Source: Bacillota bacterium (GTDB taxonomy: Bacteria; Bacillota; Clostridia; Tissierellales; Peptoniphilaceae). From it: 42,256 nucleotides of DNA. The DNA is taken from positions 1 to 42,256 of the forward strand of contig JAUNLQ010000011.1 of NCBI GenBank assembly GCA_030532225.1, in the 5' to 3' direction. A program made the position numbers and the translations under genes. The notes under the pieces are model-generated. The model saw nothing but the letters and a program-made list of their open reading frames with translations. It was not told where the DNA came from and made no database searches. Below are positions 16,525 through 24,829 of this stretch, piece after piece (positions within the stretch are counted from its first letter, which is position 1; every line of letters begins with the position of its first letter).

Positions 16525-17914
16525 CTATGTCACTGCTCCTATAAATTTTATAAACTTGGTCTTGGTTTTTGACTATAAGGGGTTTATCTGCCTCATATAC
16601 ATTTATGGCAGCTGCTCCAAGGCCAACTAAGGTCCAGAAAGAAAGGATAATCTTTGGAAGATATAAAATGTTCTCTACCAAACCATGGGTAAAAACTCCC
16701 ACAATCCCTGCAGCTACACCAACACCAATATACTTGAAATAAGAATCTTCTAGGCCAGGCCTGTGGCTTTTTACTAAGGCCTTAATTGGATAGAAGATAA
16801 AAGTTAAAAGCATGGCCATAAAAACTGAAAAGCCTAAATAGCCTAGCTCAGCAATAGTCTCTAAAAAGCTGTTGTGGGCGTGGAAGGAATTTATAGTTCT
16901 AGAATAGGTTTCATAAACTTCCTTAAAAGGCATATAGCCAAAACCAACACCAGCTATCTTGTGGTCCCTAATCAAATTTTTTGTTATAGCCCAAATATTA
17001 AACCTATGGGCATTGGAAGTATCGGCAAAGTTACCAATACTTAGAATTCTATTTAAAATACTTGGAGGCAAAAAGGCCAAGGCAGCAAATACCAAGGGTA
17101 TAGATAAAAGCAAAAGTCTTTTGTCCACTAAAAGACAAAATACTAAGGCTGCCATAGCAATACCGATCCAGCCCCCTCTTGACATTGTATAAACTAAGGT
17201 AAGCATCATAAGGGCAGAACTTAGGCCAAAGACTATTTTTTTCTTTAAAGACTTAGTATGCCAAAACATGGCTATAGTCAAAGGACTAAAGAAAACCAAA
17301 TATTCTGCCAAAGTATTTGGATTACCGAAAACAGAATATACACGAACTTGGATATCAGGATTGCTGTCAACATCTAGCCATTCCCTAGAAATCTCAACTC
17401 CAGTGAAAACTTGTAAAAGTCCAATAAGGGCCACCAAGCTAACTGTGGCAATTAATACAGTAATAAAGGAATTTAAGTCTTCCTTGGTTTTTAGAGAATT
17501 AACTATAACAAACAAATACAAGATTCCACAAGCATGTAAAAATAAATCCCTAAGAGATCCTCTTACATAAAAGGATGTAAAAGTTTGGATCAAAATTACA
17601 AGTAAGTAAAGAAAAATCACTGGAAAATAAAGAGACCTTTGGGAAGACTCTTTTTCTATAAAAATTCTTCTTAAGAAATAAATTACAAAAAGTCCTAAGT
17701 AGGCTCCTGCTGCCAAAGTGTTTGGCAAAAATGGCATCATAAAAGTAAGACCAAAAATTCCCACTCTAAGGTCTATTAAAGAAAGAGTTCCTCCTAAAAA
17801 CAAAACTAGACTTGCCAAGAAAAACTTGGTCCCAAAAGAATAGTAGACCATAGCCATTAAAAGGGCCATAGCTCCAGGAAGTAAAAGTCTACTTGATGAA
17901 ATTTTTCTTACCAC
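16517..17914 (-). CDS. O-antigen ligase/polymerase (Wzy/WaaL-like)
   Basis: A 465-residue polytopic membrane protein of the O-antigen ligase (Wzy_C) superfamily. The large extracellular loop contains NTLAEYLVFFSPL and, further on, FHAHNSFLETIAELG, the conserved His/Asn region of the ligase family. It probably polymerises or attaches the glycan made by the neighbouring enzymes. The start is GTG at 17914, overlapping the 181-residue gene before it by 7 nt. That neighbour could be the detached N-terminal part of the same protein. Confidence 0.88.
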   Translation of the reverse strand: MVRKISSSRLLLPGAMALLMAMVYYSFGTKFFLASLVLFLGGTLSLIDLRVGIFGLTFMMPFLPNTLAAGAYLGLFVIYFLRRIFIEKESSQRSLYFPVIFLYLLVILIQTFTSFYVRGSLRDLFLHACGILYLFVIVNSLKTKEDLNSFITVLIATVSLVALIGLLQVFTGVEISREWLDVDSNPDIQVRVYSVFGNPNTLAEYLVFFSPLTIAMFWHTKSLKKKIVFGLSSALMMLTLVYTMSRGGWIGIAMAALVFCLLVDKRLLLLSIPLVFAALAFLPPSILNRILSIGNFADTSNAHRFNIWAITKNLIRDHKIAGVGFGYMPFKEVYETYSRTINSFHAHNSFLETIAELGYLGFSVFMAMLLTFIFYPIKALVKSHRPGLEDSYFKYIGVGVAAGIVGVFTHGLVENILYLPKIILSFWTLVGLGAAAINVYEADKPLIVKNQDQVYKIYRSSDIDG

Positions 17915-18453
17915 CAGCTCTCACCACCTTGGTCCAAGGAAAAAATATCTATAAAAAACTCTAAAAACTTAGAAGTTTTAACAATTTGAAACTCCTTGCC
18001 TGAAATTAAAATTCCAAAAAGTCCTAAAACTAATAAAATTCCACTTAGCTTAAAACTAGGAAAGCCTAAAAAAATCCTTCCTGGAATAAAAATTATAGCT
18101 AGAAAAACCAAGGACTCATAAAAAAGTCTTAGGCCATATCTTAGGTCTATAGAATAAAGGTCCAGGCTGTTGGCTATTTCTGATCCAGCTGTTAGCCTAG
18201 TTTTTTTAGTAAATAAAAATCCAAGTAGGCCATCAAAAATCCTTAGAAGTTTAAGGGAAATCCTATAAACAAAGGAAGCTTGAAAAACGCCTCTTAGGCT
18301 TTGGAAAATTTTATTAATAAGGGAATATTCCTTGTAACTAGTAAAATTTTTCCTAATTCTAGATGAAATTTTGTGTATTAGGCTGGTCTTATAAAGCTTG
18401 GAAAATCTCAGTCCAATCCTGTGACCAAGCCTTAGTAAAACACTATTGTACAT
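17908..18453 (-). CDS. 181-residue membrane protein, possible N-terminal half of the polymerase
   Basis: I do not recognise a named family. The N-terminal 70 residues are basic and amphipathic and carry three related units, SLIHKI (24-29), SLINKI (44-49) and SFVYRI (60-65). Two hydrophobic segments lie at about 112-127 and 136-151, and the chain ends in DQGGESWW. The gene overlaps the start of the polymerase by 7 nt and follows the DUF4330 gene by 9 nt. Because related loci elsewhere seem to have one longer polymerase, this may be a split-off N-terminal domain; that is inference. Codon use is like its neighbours, so it is not a decayed remnant. Confidence 0.6.
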   Translation of the reverse strand: MYNSVLLRLGHRIGLRFSKLYKTSLIHKISSRIRKNFTSYKEYSLINKIFQSLRGVFQASFVYRISLKLLRIFDGLLGFLFTKKTRLTAGSEIANSLDLYSIDLRYGLRLFYESLVFLAIIFIPGRIFLGFPSFKLSGILLVLGLFGILISGKEFQIVKTSKFLEFFIDIFSLDQGGESWW

Positions 18454-18462
18454 AAAAGTCTC

Positions 18463-18948
18463 CTAGTTTCCTACTTCAACATCAATTACAGTCCCAAAGG
18501 CTGCAAAATTTTTGTTCTTTAGTCTAAATTGAATACCAACACGAGTTTGTTCTCCGCCAACTAGGTAGTATTGGTCTGTTTCTTCAATGTTAGCCTTTAC
18601 TGTAACTGTAGCAACAAATTTCTTTGGCACCTCAGCTTCTACCCACCTGCCATTGTAGTCAACTTTTTCTCTATAAGGTTCAACATCTACATTTTCTATT
18701 GTTCCAATATAGGTTCCCTTGTCATAGTGATAAAGTGGGTCTCCTGGCTTTATTTGGTCTACTGAAAGCTGTCTAATTTCTGAAATTTCATAAGTAACTA
18801 GGGCTTCCTTGGTTTCTGATTGGCTAACACTTCCTGAGCCCATTCTCTTAGCTCCAAAGGCTAGAAGGCCAACAACAATTACTAAAACTAGTAGGTCAAT
18901 AATGTTAATTAGGCCAAATAATTTTCCTTTTTTATCGATTATAGTCAT
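18463..18948 (-). CDS. DUF4330 family membrane-anchored protein
   Basis: A 161-residue protein with one N-terminal membrane segment (about 11-29), preceded by a short cytoplasmic FGLINIIDL stretch. The extracytoplasmic domain is about 120 residues of predicted beta strands. The arrangement matches DUF4330 (PF14221), a family of unknown function often found beside csaB and polymerase genes in clostridia. It probably acts as an accessory subunit of polymer export or assembly, but no activity is known. Confidence 0.78.
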   Translation of the reverse strand: MTIIDKKGKLFGLINIIDLLVLVIVVGLLAFGAKRMGSGSVSQSETKEALVTYEISEIRQLSVDQIKPGDPLYHYDKGTYIGTIENVDVEPYREKVDYNGRWVEAEVPKKFVATVTVKANIEETDQYYLVGGEQTRVGIQFRLKNKNFAAFGTVIDVEVGN

Positions 18949-18962
18949 TTCTTACCTCTTTA

Positions 18963-19808
18963 TTAATTTTCTTTTTCCATAACACAAACAAACATTTTTA
19001 CAAACATTTCCTTTATAAGGGGAAGCTTAGCCAAAAGGCTAAAATAACTTCTTAAAGGAATTTCTCTTTCATAAATTATTTTCATAGGCTGGGCAGCCTT
19101 AATTTTTTCAAATCTTTTTAATGTCATATGGTTAATGTATTTAAAATAATCCCTGCCATTTTGGTCTTGGCCAATTCTAAAATCCACTCTCTTTTGGCCA
19201 TCTGGAAGGTCCTTGACCAGGTCTTTATAAACTTGGGCTAGGGTCTGTTCAGAAAAAAACAGCTGGATCCAAGGAGTTCCCATTACATCAGAAAGATGGG
19301 CTCCATAAGGGTGATAGTAAGGGGGAAAATTTACATACAACCTGCCACCAACTTTCAAAACCCTATTAATCTCCTTTAAAACTCCTAGGGGATCGTCAAC
19401 ATGCTCCATAGCATCATTCATAATAACAGTATCGAAGCTGTTGTCAGAAAAGGGCATCTTAGCTGCATCTCCAATAACAAATTCAAATTTGTCAGCAAGG
19501 CCTAGTTCTCTAGCTAGACTTTCAGCCTCTTCCTTATAATAGGGAACAACTTCAATTCCAGTCACCTTTTTGGCTCCTTGGCTGGCATAGTAAAGAGACT
19601 TGCCAGAGGCGCCACTGCCAATGTCTAGGACTTCCTTGTCCTTAAACATTTGGTCGACATTAGTAAATTCCAAATAGTTTTCTATGGTCTTTTGGCCCAT
19701 TTTATACTGCCATTTAGAATAGGGAATATTTTCTTCTATGGCCAAATTAAAGGGATGGACAGGTGGCTTTACTAGAGTTGAAAACCACTTAGCGAACTCT
19801 TTTGCCAT
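18963..19808 (-). CDS. Class I SAM-dependent methyltransferase
   Basis: A 281-residue enzyme with a Rossmann-type methyltransferase core. Motif I is VLDIGSGASG (about 60-69), followed by the acidic residue of GIEV, NDAMEHVDDPLG and the post-motif strand GGRLYVNFPPY. Flanking N- and C-terminal extensions are probably for substrate. In this operon it is likely to methylate a sugar or lipid-linked glycan, but small-molecule or quinone-type methylation cannot be excluded. It overlaps the preceding glycosyltransferase gene by 20 nt. Confidence 0.82.
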   Translation of the reverse strand: MAKEFAKWFSTLVKPPVHPFNLAIEENIPYSKWQYKMGQKTIENYLEFTNVDQMFKDKEVLDIGSGASGKSLYYASQGAKKVTGIEVVPYYKEEAESLARELGLADKFEFVIGDAAKMPFSDNSFDTVIMNDAMEHVDDPLGVLKEINRVLKVGGRLYVNFPPYYHPYGAHLSDVMGTPWIQLFFSEQTLAQVYKDLVKDLPDGQKRVDFRIGQDQNGRDYFKYINHMTLKRFEKIKAAQPMKIIYEREIPLRSYFSLLAKLPLIKEMFVKMFVCVMEKEN

Positions 19809-20940
19809 TTTGGGTCCTCCTTAGAATGTCTTCATAAATCTGAGCCTGGGTCTTGGCCATAGCCTGAGATGAAAAACTTTCATTTACTCTAGCATTAATA
19901 GAGGCTCCAAACTTTTCTAAAATATCTGGGTTGTCCATTAGGACCTGGATTTTTTCTGCCAGGCTTTTGTAGTCATTAACTTCAACTAAATAGCCATCAA
20001 CTCCATAGCGAATCATTTCTCCAAGGCCACCTACAGAAGTGGCTATGCTAGCCTTGCCCATTTTAGCTGCTTCTAAAATTACATAAGGAAAAGACTCTGA
20101 CAAGGATGTTAAAAGATTTAGGTCAATGGCATTAAAGAAGGACAAATTGTCTTTTACAAAGCCTAAGAAAGCTACATTTTCTTCTAGGCCATATTCTTTT
20201 ACCATGTCCTTTAGCTTTTGGTCTTCTTCTCCCCTTCCAGCTATTAAGACTAAAAAGTCCTCCCTAAGTTCTCTTATTTTCTTTACTGTTTTTATGGTCA
20301 TTTGGACATTTTTTACATTGTCTAGTCTAGCTGCTTGACCGATTAAAAATTTTCCCTTGGCCAGGTCTGCTAGGCCATATTTATTTAAAAACTCTTCTTT
20401 GGTCAGTAATTTTTTCGGCATTTCCATTTCTATGCCATTATAAAGAGTGTAGATTTTATTTTCTGTAAATCCTCTAGAGATTAACATGTTTTTAAAGTTT
20501 TCTGTAACAGCTACATAATAATCAAAGTTCTTTAAAGCAAAGGTATTTATTGGCGTGAAAATTAGGTCCTTATAAAATGTATCCTTGAAATCTAGTAGAT
20601 AATCAGAATGGATAGTAGTTATCATAGGAACCATAATCTTTCTTTTTAAAAATATTGCTATTGTATTGGCCCTAGCTCCATGACAGTGAACTAGGTCATA
20701 GCCTTCCTTGTTTACTAGGTCAGCAATTTTTTTTACTACAGACATATCTGACCTTGACTTTTGAGGATAAAGCTCTATATCAATGCCTTGTTCAAGGGCA
20801 TCTTTGTAAAATGTATCATCTATAAAACAAATAATCTTTGTTTGGGCCAGGCCCTTTAAACCTTTCATAAGTGAGAAAATATGGGTTTTTGCTCCACCTG
20901 TATCTCCTCCACTAATAAGGTGTAGTACTTTTGTGGTCAT
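19789..20940 (-). CDS. Glycosyltransferase family 4 protein
   Basis: A 383-residue GT-B glycosyltransferase. The N-terminal domain starts with VLHLISGGDTGGAKTH, a typical acceptor-side glycine motif. The C-terminal nucleotide-sugar domain has FLIGQAARLDNVKN and the retaining-enzyme motif SESFPYVILEAAKMGK, containing E-x7-E. I chose ATG at 20940 because GGAGG lies 5 nt upstream; a longer frame to 20961 lacks that. It is the first gene of the polysaccharide operon, behind a TATAAT box at 20967-20972. Its sugar donor is unknown. Confidence 0.9.
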   Translation of the reverse strand: MTTKVLHLISGGDTGGAKTHIFSLMKGLKGLAQTKIICFIDDTFYKDALEQGIDIELYPQKSRSDMSVVKKIADLVNKEGYDLVHCHGARANTIAIFLKRKIMVPMITTIHSDYLLDFKDTFYKDLIFTPINTFALKNFDYYVAVTENFKNMLISRGFTENKIYTLYNGIEMEMPKKLLTKEEFLNKYGLADLAKGKFLIGQAARLDNVKNVQMTIKTVKKIRELREDFLVLIAGRGEEDQKLKDMVKEYGLEENVAFLGFVKDNLSFFNAIDLNLLTSLSESFPYVILEAAKMGKASIATSVGGLGEMIRYGVDGYLVEVNDYKSLAEKIQVLMDNPDILEKFGASINARVNESFSSQAMAKTQAQIYEDILRRTQNGKRVR

Positions 20941-20966
20941 TAAATCCTCCTTCATAAACACCCTAT

Positions 20967-20972
20967 ATTATA
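20967..20972 (-). promoter_or_regulatory. -10 box of the polysaccharide operon promoter
   Basis: Minus-strand TATAAT, 26 nt before the glycosyltransferase ATG with an intervening GGAGG. No clear -35 hexamer is evident at 16-18 nt. It would drive a transcript of roughly 8.6 kb if no internal promoter exists. Confidence 0.5.
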
Positions 20973-21026
20973 CCTTAAATAAAAGATTTTTAGTATAGGA
21001 AAACAGAAAATCACAAGGCTTTCACC

Positions 21027-21055
21027 AAAAAAAGCTATAGAAAACCTACAGCTTT
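21027..21055 (-). terminator. Terminator of the phosphatase-peptidase pair
   Basis: On the minus strand AAAGCTGTAG pairs with CTATAGCTTT (one mismatch), followed by a run of T (plus A-run 21027-21033). The stem overlaps the last codons of the peptidase gene. Confidence 0.75.
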
Positions 21056-21429
21056 TTACTATCTTCATATTCTTTTATATACTGGGCATCTTCAACTTCC
21101 AAATCAGCATAACGAGCCATAAATTCTCTGTGATGTTGGAGCTCATGTAAGAAGGTTTCTCTTATTTTTTCCTTTAAAAGCTCCCTTGGCAAAAATCCAA
21201 ACAGTTTCATAAAGGACCCATAATAAATTACAATGCCCCTGCCTAAGGGTCCTCTCTTATAGGCTCCTAAAGAAAACAAATCATTGTCTTGGCTCTTAGG
21301 ATGATAAGAAAGATCCTCTTCAATAACCACACCTAGGTTCAAGTCCTCAAAAAACTTTTCTGGAATCTCAGCATAAATTTCATTTAAAATTTCTTCAAAC
21401 TCATCTAGTCTACCATACTTGTCTTCCAT
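21046..21429 (-). CDS. Zinc metallopeptidase family protein (PF06262-like)
   Basis: A small 127-residue zincin. HELQH at 95-99 gives the HExxH zinc-binding and catalytic residues. The N-terminal part (DEFEEILNEIYAEIPEKFFEDLNLGVV) matches the small metallopeptidase family PF06262, including the conserved IVIYYGSFMKLFG segment before the active site. Members are small, cytoplasmic and of unknown substrate. It starts 2 nt after the phosphatase stop, so the two are translated together. Confidence 0.82.
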   Translation of the reverse strand: MEDKYGRLDEFEEILNEIYAEIPEKFFEDLNLGVVIEEDLSYHPKSQDNDLFSLGAYKRGPLGRGIVIYYGSFMKLFGFLPRELLKEKIRETFLHELQHHREFMARYADLEVEDAQYIKEYEDSKKL

Positions 21430-21431
21430 AA

Positions 21432-22214
21432 TTATAATCCTAGCTGGTCTGAAATTTTTTTAAAGTCGTCATAAACTTTTTTGTTAGCAATAATATAATC
21501 ACTATAGTCAGACAAGTCTAACTTTTCTCCCTTTAAGTTTACAAAGACCAAGTCTAACAAGTCTGCCATTAAGAAAAATGGTGCAAAGTCCCATGGACCT
21601 CCCCTATAATTTAGATAGCCTCCAAATCTGCCAGCTATAACCCTAGACCCATCTAGGCCAGAAGTTCCAACAGACCTCATGCCAAAGGATTCCATTAATA
21701 GGCCTTGGAATAGTTCAGGCCTGTTGCCATTCATCCTTCTAATATCAGTGGAAATAATAGACTGACTTAAGGCTAGGTCCTTTGGTTTTTCTAAGGGCTG
21801 GTCATTTAAATAAACCCTGTCTCCTGCCATAGCCCAATACAAGTCATCCTTGTCCACTTCATAGATATAAGAAAGGATAGGCTGACCATCTTCAAAATAA
21901 GCTATTAAAGTACAAAAATCATTTCTTTGTTTAACAAAATTTGTAGTTCCATCAATAGGATCGATGACCCAAAGATTTTTTAGATCATAGGTCTTTTCTG
22001 GATCATAAGTTTCTTCTCCTAGAATTTGGTGGTCAGGAAATTTTTCTAGGATTTTTTCTGTCAAAAATTTTTCTATGCCCCTATCAACTTCAGTAACCAA
22101 ATCCCTTATGCCAGTTTTGTTTTCTACAGGTCCCATGTCTATAGTTTCAATTAGTTTGGGAATTTCTTTAAGCAAAGTTTTTATAAATCTATCGTATTCT
22201 TTTATTCTTTCCAT
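21432..22214 (-). CDS. Inositol monophosphatase family protein
   Basis: A 260-residue Mg2+-dependent phosphatase. The metal-binding motifs are GEET at 66-69 and DPIDGTT at 85-91, with the third site in WDFAPFF near residue 200. Family members hydrolyse inositol phosphates, 3'-phosphoadenosine phosphate or sugar phosphates such as fructose-1,6-bisphosphate or histidinol phosphate. The C-terminal part of the third motif diverges from the usual WD-x-AAG, leaving the substrate open. It is first in a two-gene unit with the metallopeptidase and diverges from pta. Confidence 0.88.
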   Translation of the reverse strand: MERIKEYDRFIKTLLKEIPKLIETIDMGPVENKTGIRDLVTEVDRGIEKFLTEKILEKFPDHQILGEETYDPEKTYDLKNLWVIDPIDGTTNFVKQRNDFCTLIAYFEDGQPILSYIYEVDKDDLYWAMAGDRVYLNDQPLEKPKDLALSQSIISTDIRRMNGNRPELFQGLLMESFGMRSVGTSGLDGSRVIAGRFGGYLNYRGGPWDFAPFFLMADLLDLVFVNLKGEKLDLSDYSDYIIANKKVYDDFKKISDQLGL

Positions 22215-22313
22215 TTCAGTCCTCTTTTCTTTTTCCTTTTAATATTGTACCCTATCTTGGCCTATACTAAAATTTTATTAGGGGCCAACTTTATTAAAAT
22301 TTTGACTGATATT

Positions 22314-22343
22314 TTATACTTTTTTAATTTTTTGTACTATAAT
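22314..22343 (+). promoter_or_regulatory. pta promoter (tentative -35)
   Basis: TATAAT (22338-22343) lies 32 nt before the pta ATG, with AGGAGG between. TTATAC at 22314-22319 gives an 18-nt spacer but is a poor -35 match. Confidence 0.5.
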
Positions 22344-22375
22344 AAATATATAGAAAAAAGCACAAGGAGGAAAAA

Positions 22376-23353
22376 ATGGGCTTATTTGATTTTATTAAAG
22401 AAAAAGTTTCAGGAAAAAATGTAAAAATTGTCCTTCCAGAAGGAAATGATTGGAGAGTTTTAGGGGCAGCTATTAGACTAAAGGAAGACGGCCTAGTAGA
22501 GCCACTTGTAATTGGCAAGGAAGATGAAGTTTTACAACTTGCTAAAGACAATGGCAAAGATGCTTCAAATCTTACAATTATGGATCCAGCCAAATGTGGT
22601 GGCCTAGAAGAACTTGTAGAAAAATTTGTTGAAAGAAGAAAGGGAAAAATTGACCAAGAAGGAGCTAGAAAACTACTTCTTGAAGACCCTAACTACTTTG
22701 GAACAATGCTTGTATATGCTGGCAAGGCAGACGGTCTTGTATCAGGTGCAACTAGATCAACAGGCGATACTGTTAGACCAGCCCTACAAATTATCAAGAT
22801 GCAACCAGGCTATGGCAAAACATCTGGCGTTATGATTATGGTAAAAGGCGAAGAACAACTAGTATTTGCTGACGTTGCTATTACCATTGCCCCAGAAGCC
22901 AAGGACCTAGCAGAAACAGCTATCTTATCAGCCAAGACTGCAAAACAATTTAACATAGATCCAAAAGTTGCCATGTTGTCATTCTCAACAAAAGGCTCAG
23001 CAGCATCAGATGAAGTAACAAAAGTAGCAGATGCAACTAAGCTTGCCAAAGAAACTGCTCCAGACCTTGCCCTAGATGGAGAAATGCAATTTGATGCAGC
23101 CTATGTAGAATCAGTAGGCAAATCAAAGGCTCCAGGCTCTAAGGTTGCAGGTCACGCCAATGTATTTGTCTTCCCATCTCTAGAAGCTGGAAATATTGGC
23201 TACAAAATTGCCCAAAGACTTGGTGGCTATGAAGCAGTTGGACCAATTCTACAAGGTCTAAATGCACCAGTTAACGACCTTTCAAGAGGCTGTAACGAAG
23301 AAGACGTTTATAAACTATCATTAATAACTGCTGCCCAAGCACTTAATGACTAA
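22376..23353 (+). CDS. pta: Phosphate acetyltransferase
   Basis: Converts acetyl-CoA and phosphate to acetyl phosphate, which acetate kinase uses to make ATP in fermentation. At 325 residues it is the short single-domain type usual in Firmicutes. Visible landmarks include VLPEGNDWRVLGAA at the N-terminus, GLVSGATRSTGDTVRPALQI in the middle, MLSFSTKGSA, and GHANVFVFPSLEAGNIGYK near the C-terminus. AGGAGG is well placed before ATG. It stands alone between its promoter and terminator; the acetate kinase gene is not adjacent. Confidence 0.96.
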   Translation: MGLFDFIKEKVSGKNVKIVLPEGNDWRVLGAAIRLKEDGLVEPLVIGKEDEVLQLAKDNGKDASNLTIMDPAKCGGLEELVEKFVERRKGKIDQEGARKLLLEDPNYFGTMLVYAGKADGLVSGATRSTGDTVRPALQIIKMQPGYGKTSGVMIMVKGEEQLVFADVAITIAPEAKDLAETAILSAKTAKQFNIDPKVAMLSFSTKGSAASDEVTKVADATKLAKETAPDLALDGEMQFDAAYVESVGKSKAPGSKVAGHANVFVFPSLEAGNIGYKIAQRLGGYEAVGPILQGLNAPVNDLSRGCNEEDVYKLSLITAAQALND

Positions 23354-23365
23354 AAATATTTTTTC

Positions 23366-23393
23366 AGGACCTAATTTACTTAGGTCCTTTTTT
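23366..23393 (+). terminator. pta terminator
   Basis: AGGACCTAA (23366-23374) pairs perfectly with TTAGGTCCT (23380-23388), followed by a T-run. Confidence 0.9.
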
Positions 23394-23474
23394 GTATTTT
23401 GGTCTAGATGAATAAGGCAAAAAATGGTAAAATATAGTAAATACCTAATTTATTATAAGGAAAGTGAAAAGTAA

Positions 23475-24785
23475 ATGTTTAAAAAATTTTTAAAAACACT
23501 TGCTCTGTCCCTAGGGCTAATTAGCCTATGCTCTCCCCTAGTACAGGCAAGTTCTTCAGTAAATCTTATAGTAAATGGATCTTACTTAAATGAAGACCTA
23601 GCAGAAATTAAAGATTCTAGGACCTACATACCACTTAGATTGGTAGCTGAAAACTTAGGCCTTGATGTTTTTTATAATGGAGAAAATAAAGAAGTTAAAA
23701 TCTCCAAGGACAAGAAGGAAATTCTTTTATACCTAGACAAAGACCAGGCCATAATCAACAAGGAAAGCTATAAGCTAGACCAGGCTCCTTATTTGAAAGA
23801 GTCTAGAACCATGGTTCCTTTAAGATTTATAGCAGAAAGTTTGGACCAAGAAGTTTATTGGAACCAAAAATCTAAGACAGCCATAATTGGCAAGGCCCAA
23901 AGCCCTAGAAAGGACAGCCAAAGACTTTACTTAGACAGCCTTTATGCCCAAGTAGACCTGCCTAAGGAATGGTCTTCAGAAATAAAGCTATCTTACGATT
24001 TTGCCAGCCAAGGAGATTTGGCCATTGTTTCTAAACAACTAAAAGACTATTTAGAAAAAAATAACCTAGATGGAGATGGCATAATTTTCTTAGTTGAAAA
24101 TTCCCAAAATCCCCTTTTAGATCCTCAAGGTCTGAATTTAGACTATGATCCAGACCTAGAAAGATTTGTTTACTTAAGCAAGTCTATAGTAAGACCCTTC
24201 CCTGAAGAAATAGCAGAAGATTTACAAAAGCTTCAAGACAAATATATACAAGCTTTTAAGAGCCTTAAGCTTTACCCTAACTTAGACAAAAAGCTTGCAG
24301 GCTATGAGATTTTAAAAGGCTCAGATTCTAGGACAGACTTAACAAGAGACCTAAGCAAACTAAAAAGCCTAATAGTTCCCTGGTATTATTTTGAAAATAC
24401 CTTAACCTATATAAAAAGTGATTCTAAGGAACAAAAACTTTATTTGCCTAACTTTAAAGACAGAAAGTCCTCTGACCTAGACTCAAAAATTGAAATCAGC
24501 TACGACTTAAACAATAACATGGAAAAGTTTTTCTTGAAATTTTACCAAGAACCAAAAAGACTGGCCCAGTCATCTTTTTCAGAAGACTATGCTAAAAGAG
24601 AAATAAAATTTTTTATGAAAGAGATTTTAGGCTATAAAGACGACAATATGCCTGAACTTTTTCCAGAAAAAAACGTCTTGTTTGGAGATTTTCAAAAAGA
24701 CCACTACAAGGGCTTTGTAGATAGTCTTGGTAACAAGTATATTTTCAACATGTCCATAGGCTATTTAGAATATATGAGCAAATAA
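23475..24785 (+). CDS. Secreted copper amine oxidase N-terminal domain protein
   Basis: A 436-residue secreted protein with a Sec signal peptide (about 1-25, cut near VQA-SS). Two copies of the copper-amine-oxidase N-terminal-like motif (PF07833) follow: DSRTYIPLRLVAENLGLDV at about 47-65 and ESRTMVPLRFIAESLDQEV at 109-127. These domains are common in extracellular clostridial proteins, are not themselves oxidases, and probably bind cell wall or other proteins. Residues about 145-436 are a hydrophilic, Lys/Asp-rich region that I cannot assign. The ribosome-binding site is weak (AAGGA, about 13 nt upstream). Confidence 0.85.
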   Translation: MFKKFLKTLALSLGLISLCSPLVQASSSVNLIVNGSYLNEDLAEIKDSRTYIPLRLVAENLGLDVFYNGENKEVKISKDKKEILLYLDKDQAIINKESYKLDQAPYLKESRTMVPLRFIAESLDQEVYWNQKSKTAIIGKAQSPRKDSQRLYLDSLYAQVDLPKEWSSEIKLSYDFASQGDLAIVSKQLKDYLEKNNLDGDGIIFLVENSQNPLLDPQGLNLDYDPDLERFVYLSKSIVRPFPEEIAEDLQKLQDKYIQAFKSLKLYPNLDKKLAGYEILKGSDSRTDLTRDLSKLKSLIVPWYYFENTLTYIKSDSKEQKLYLPNFKDRKSSDLDSKIEISYDLNNNMEKFFLKFYQEPKRLAQSSFSEDYAKREIKFFMKEILGYKDDNMPELFPEKNVLFGDFQKDHYKGFVDSLGNKYIFNMSIGYLEYMSK

Positions 24786-24790
24786 ACAAA

Positions 24791-24829
24791 ATGGATGAAT
24801 CCTATTTTACTAGGACCATCCATTTTTTA
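24791..24829. terminator. Bidirectional terminator
   Basis: ATGGATG (24791-24797) pairs with CATCCAT (24817-24823), with an inner TCCTA/TAGGA helix. A T-run follows on the plus strand, and A residues before it give U-rich sequence on the other. It separates the convergent secreted-protein and sfsA genes. Confidence 0.8.

Noticed and set aside
22270..22310. Imperfect inverted repeat AAAATTTTATTA ... TATTAAAATTTT between the phosphatase and pta
   Set aside because: It is nearly all A/T, has two mismatches and no T-run in a useful place, so chance is likely.
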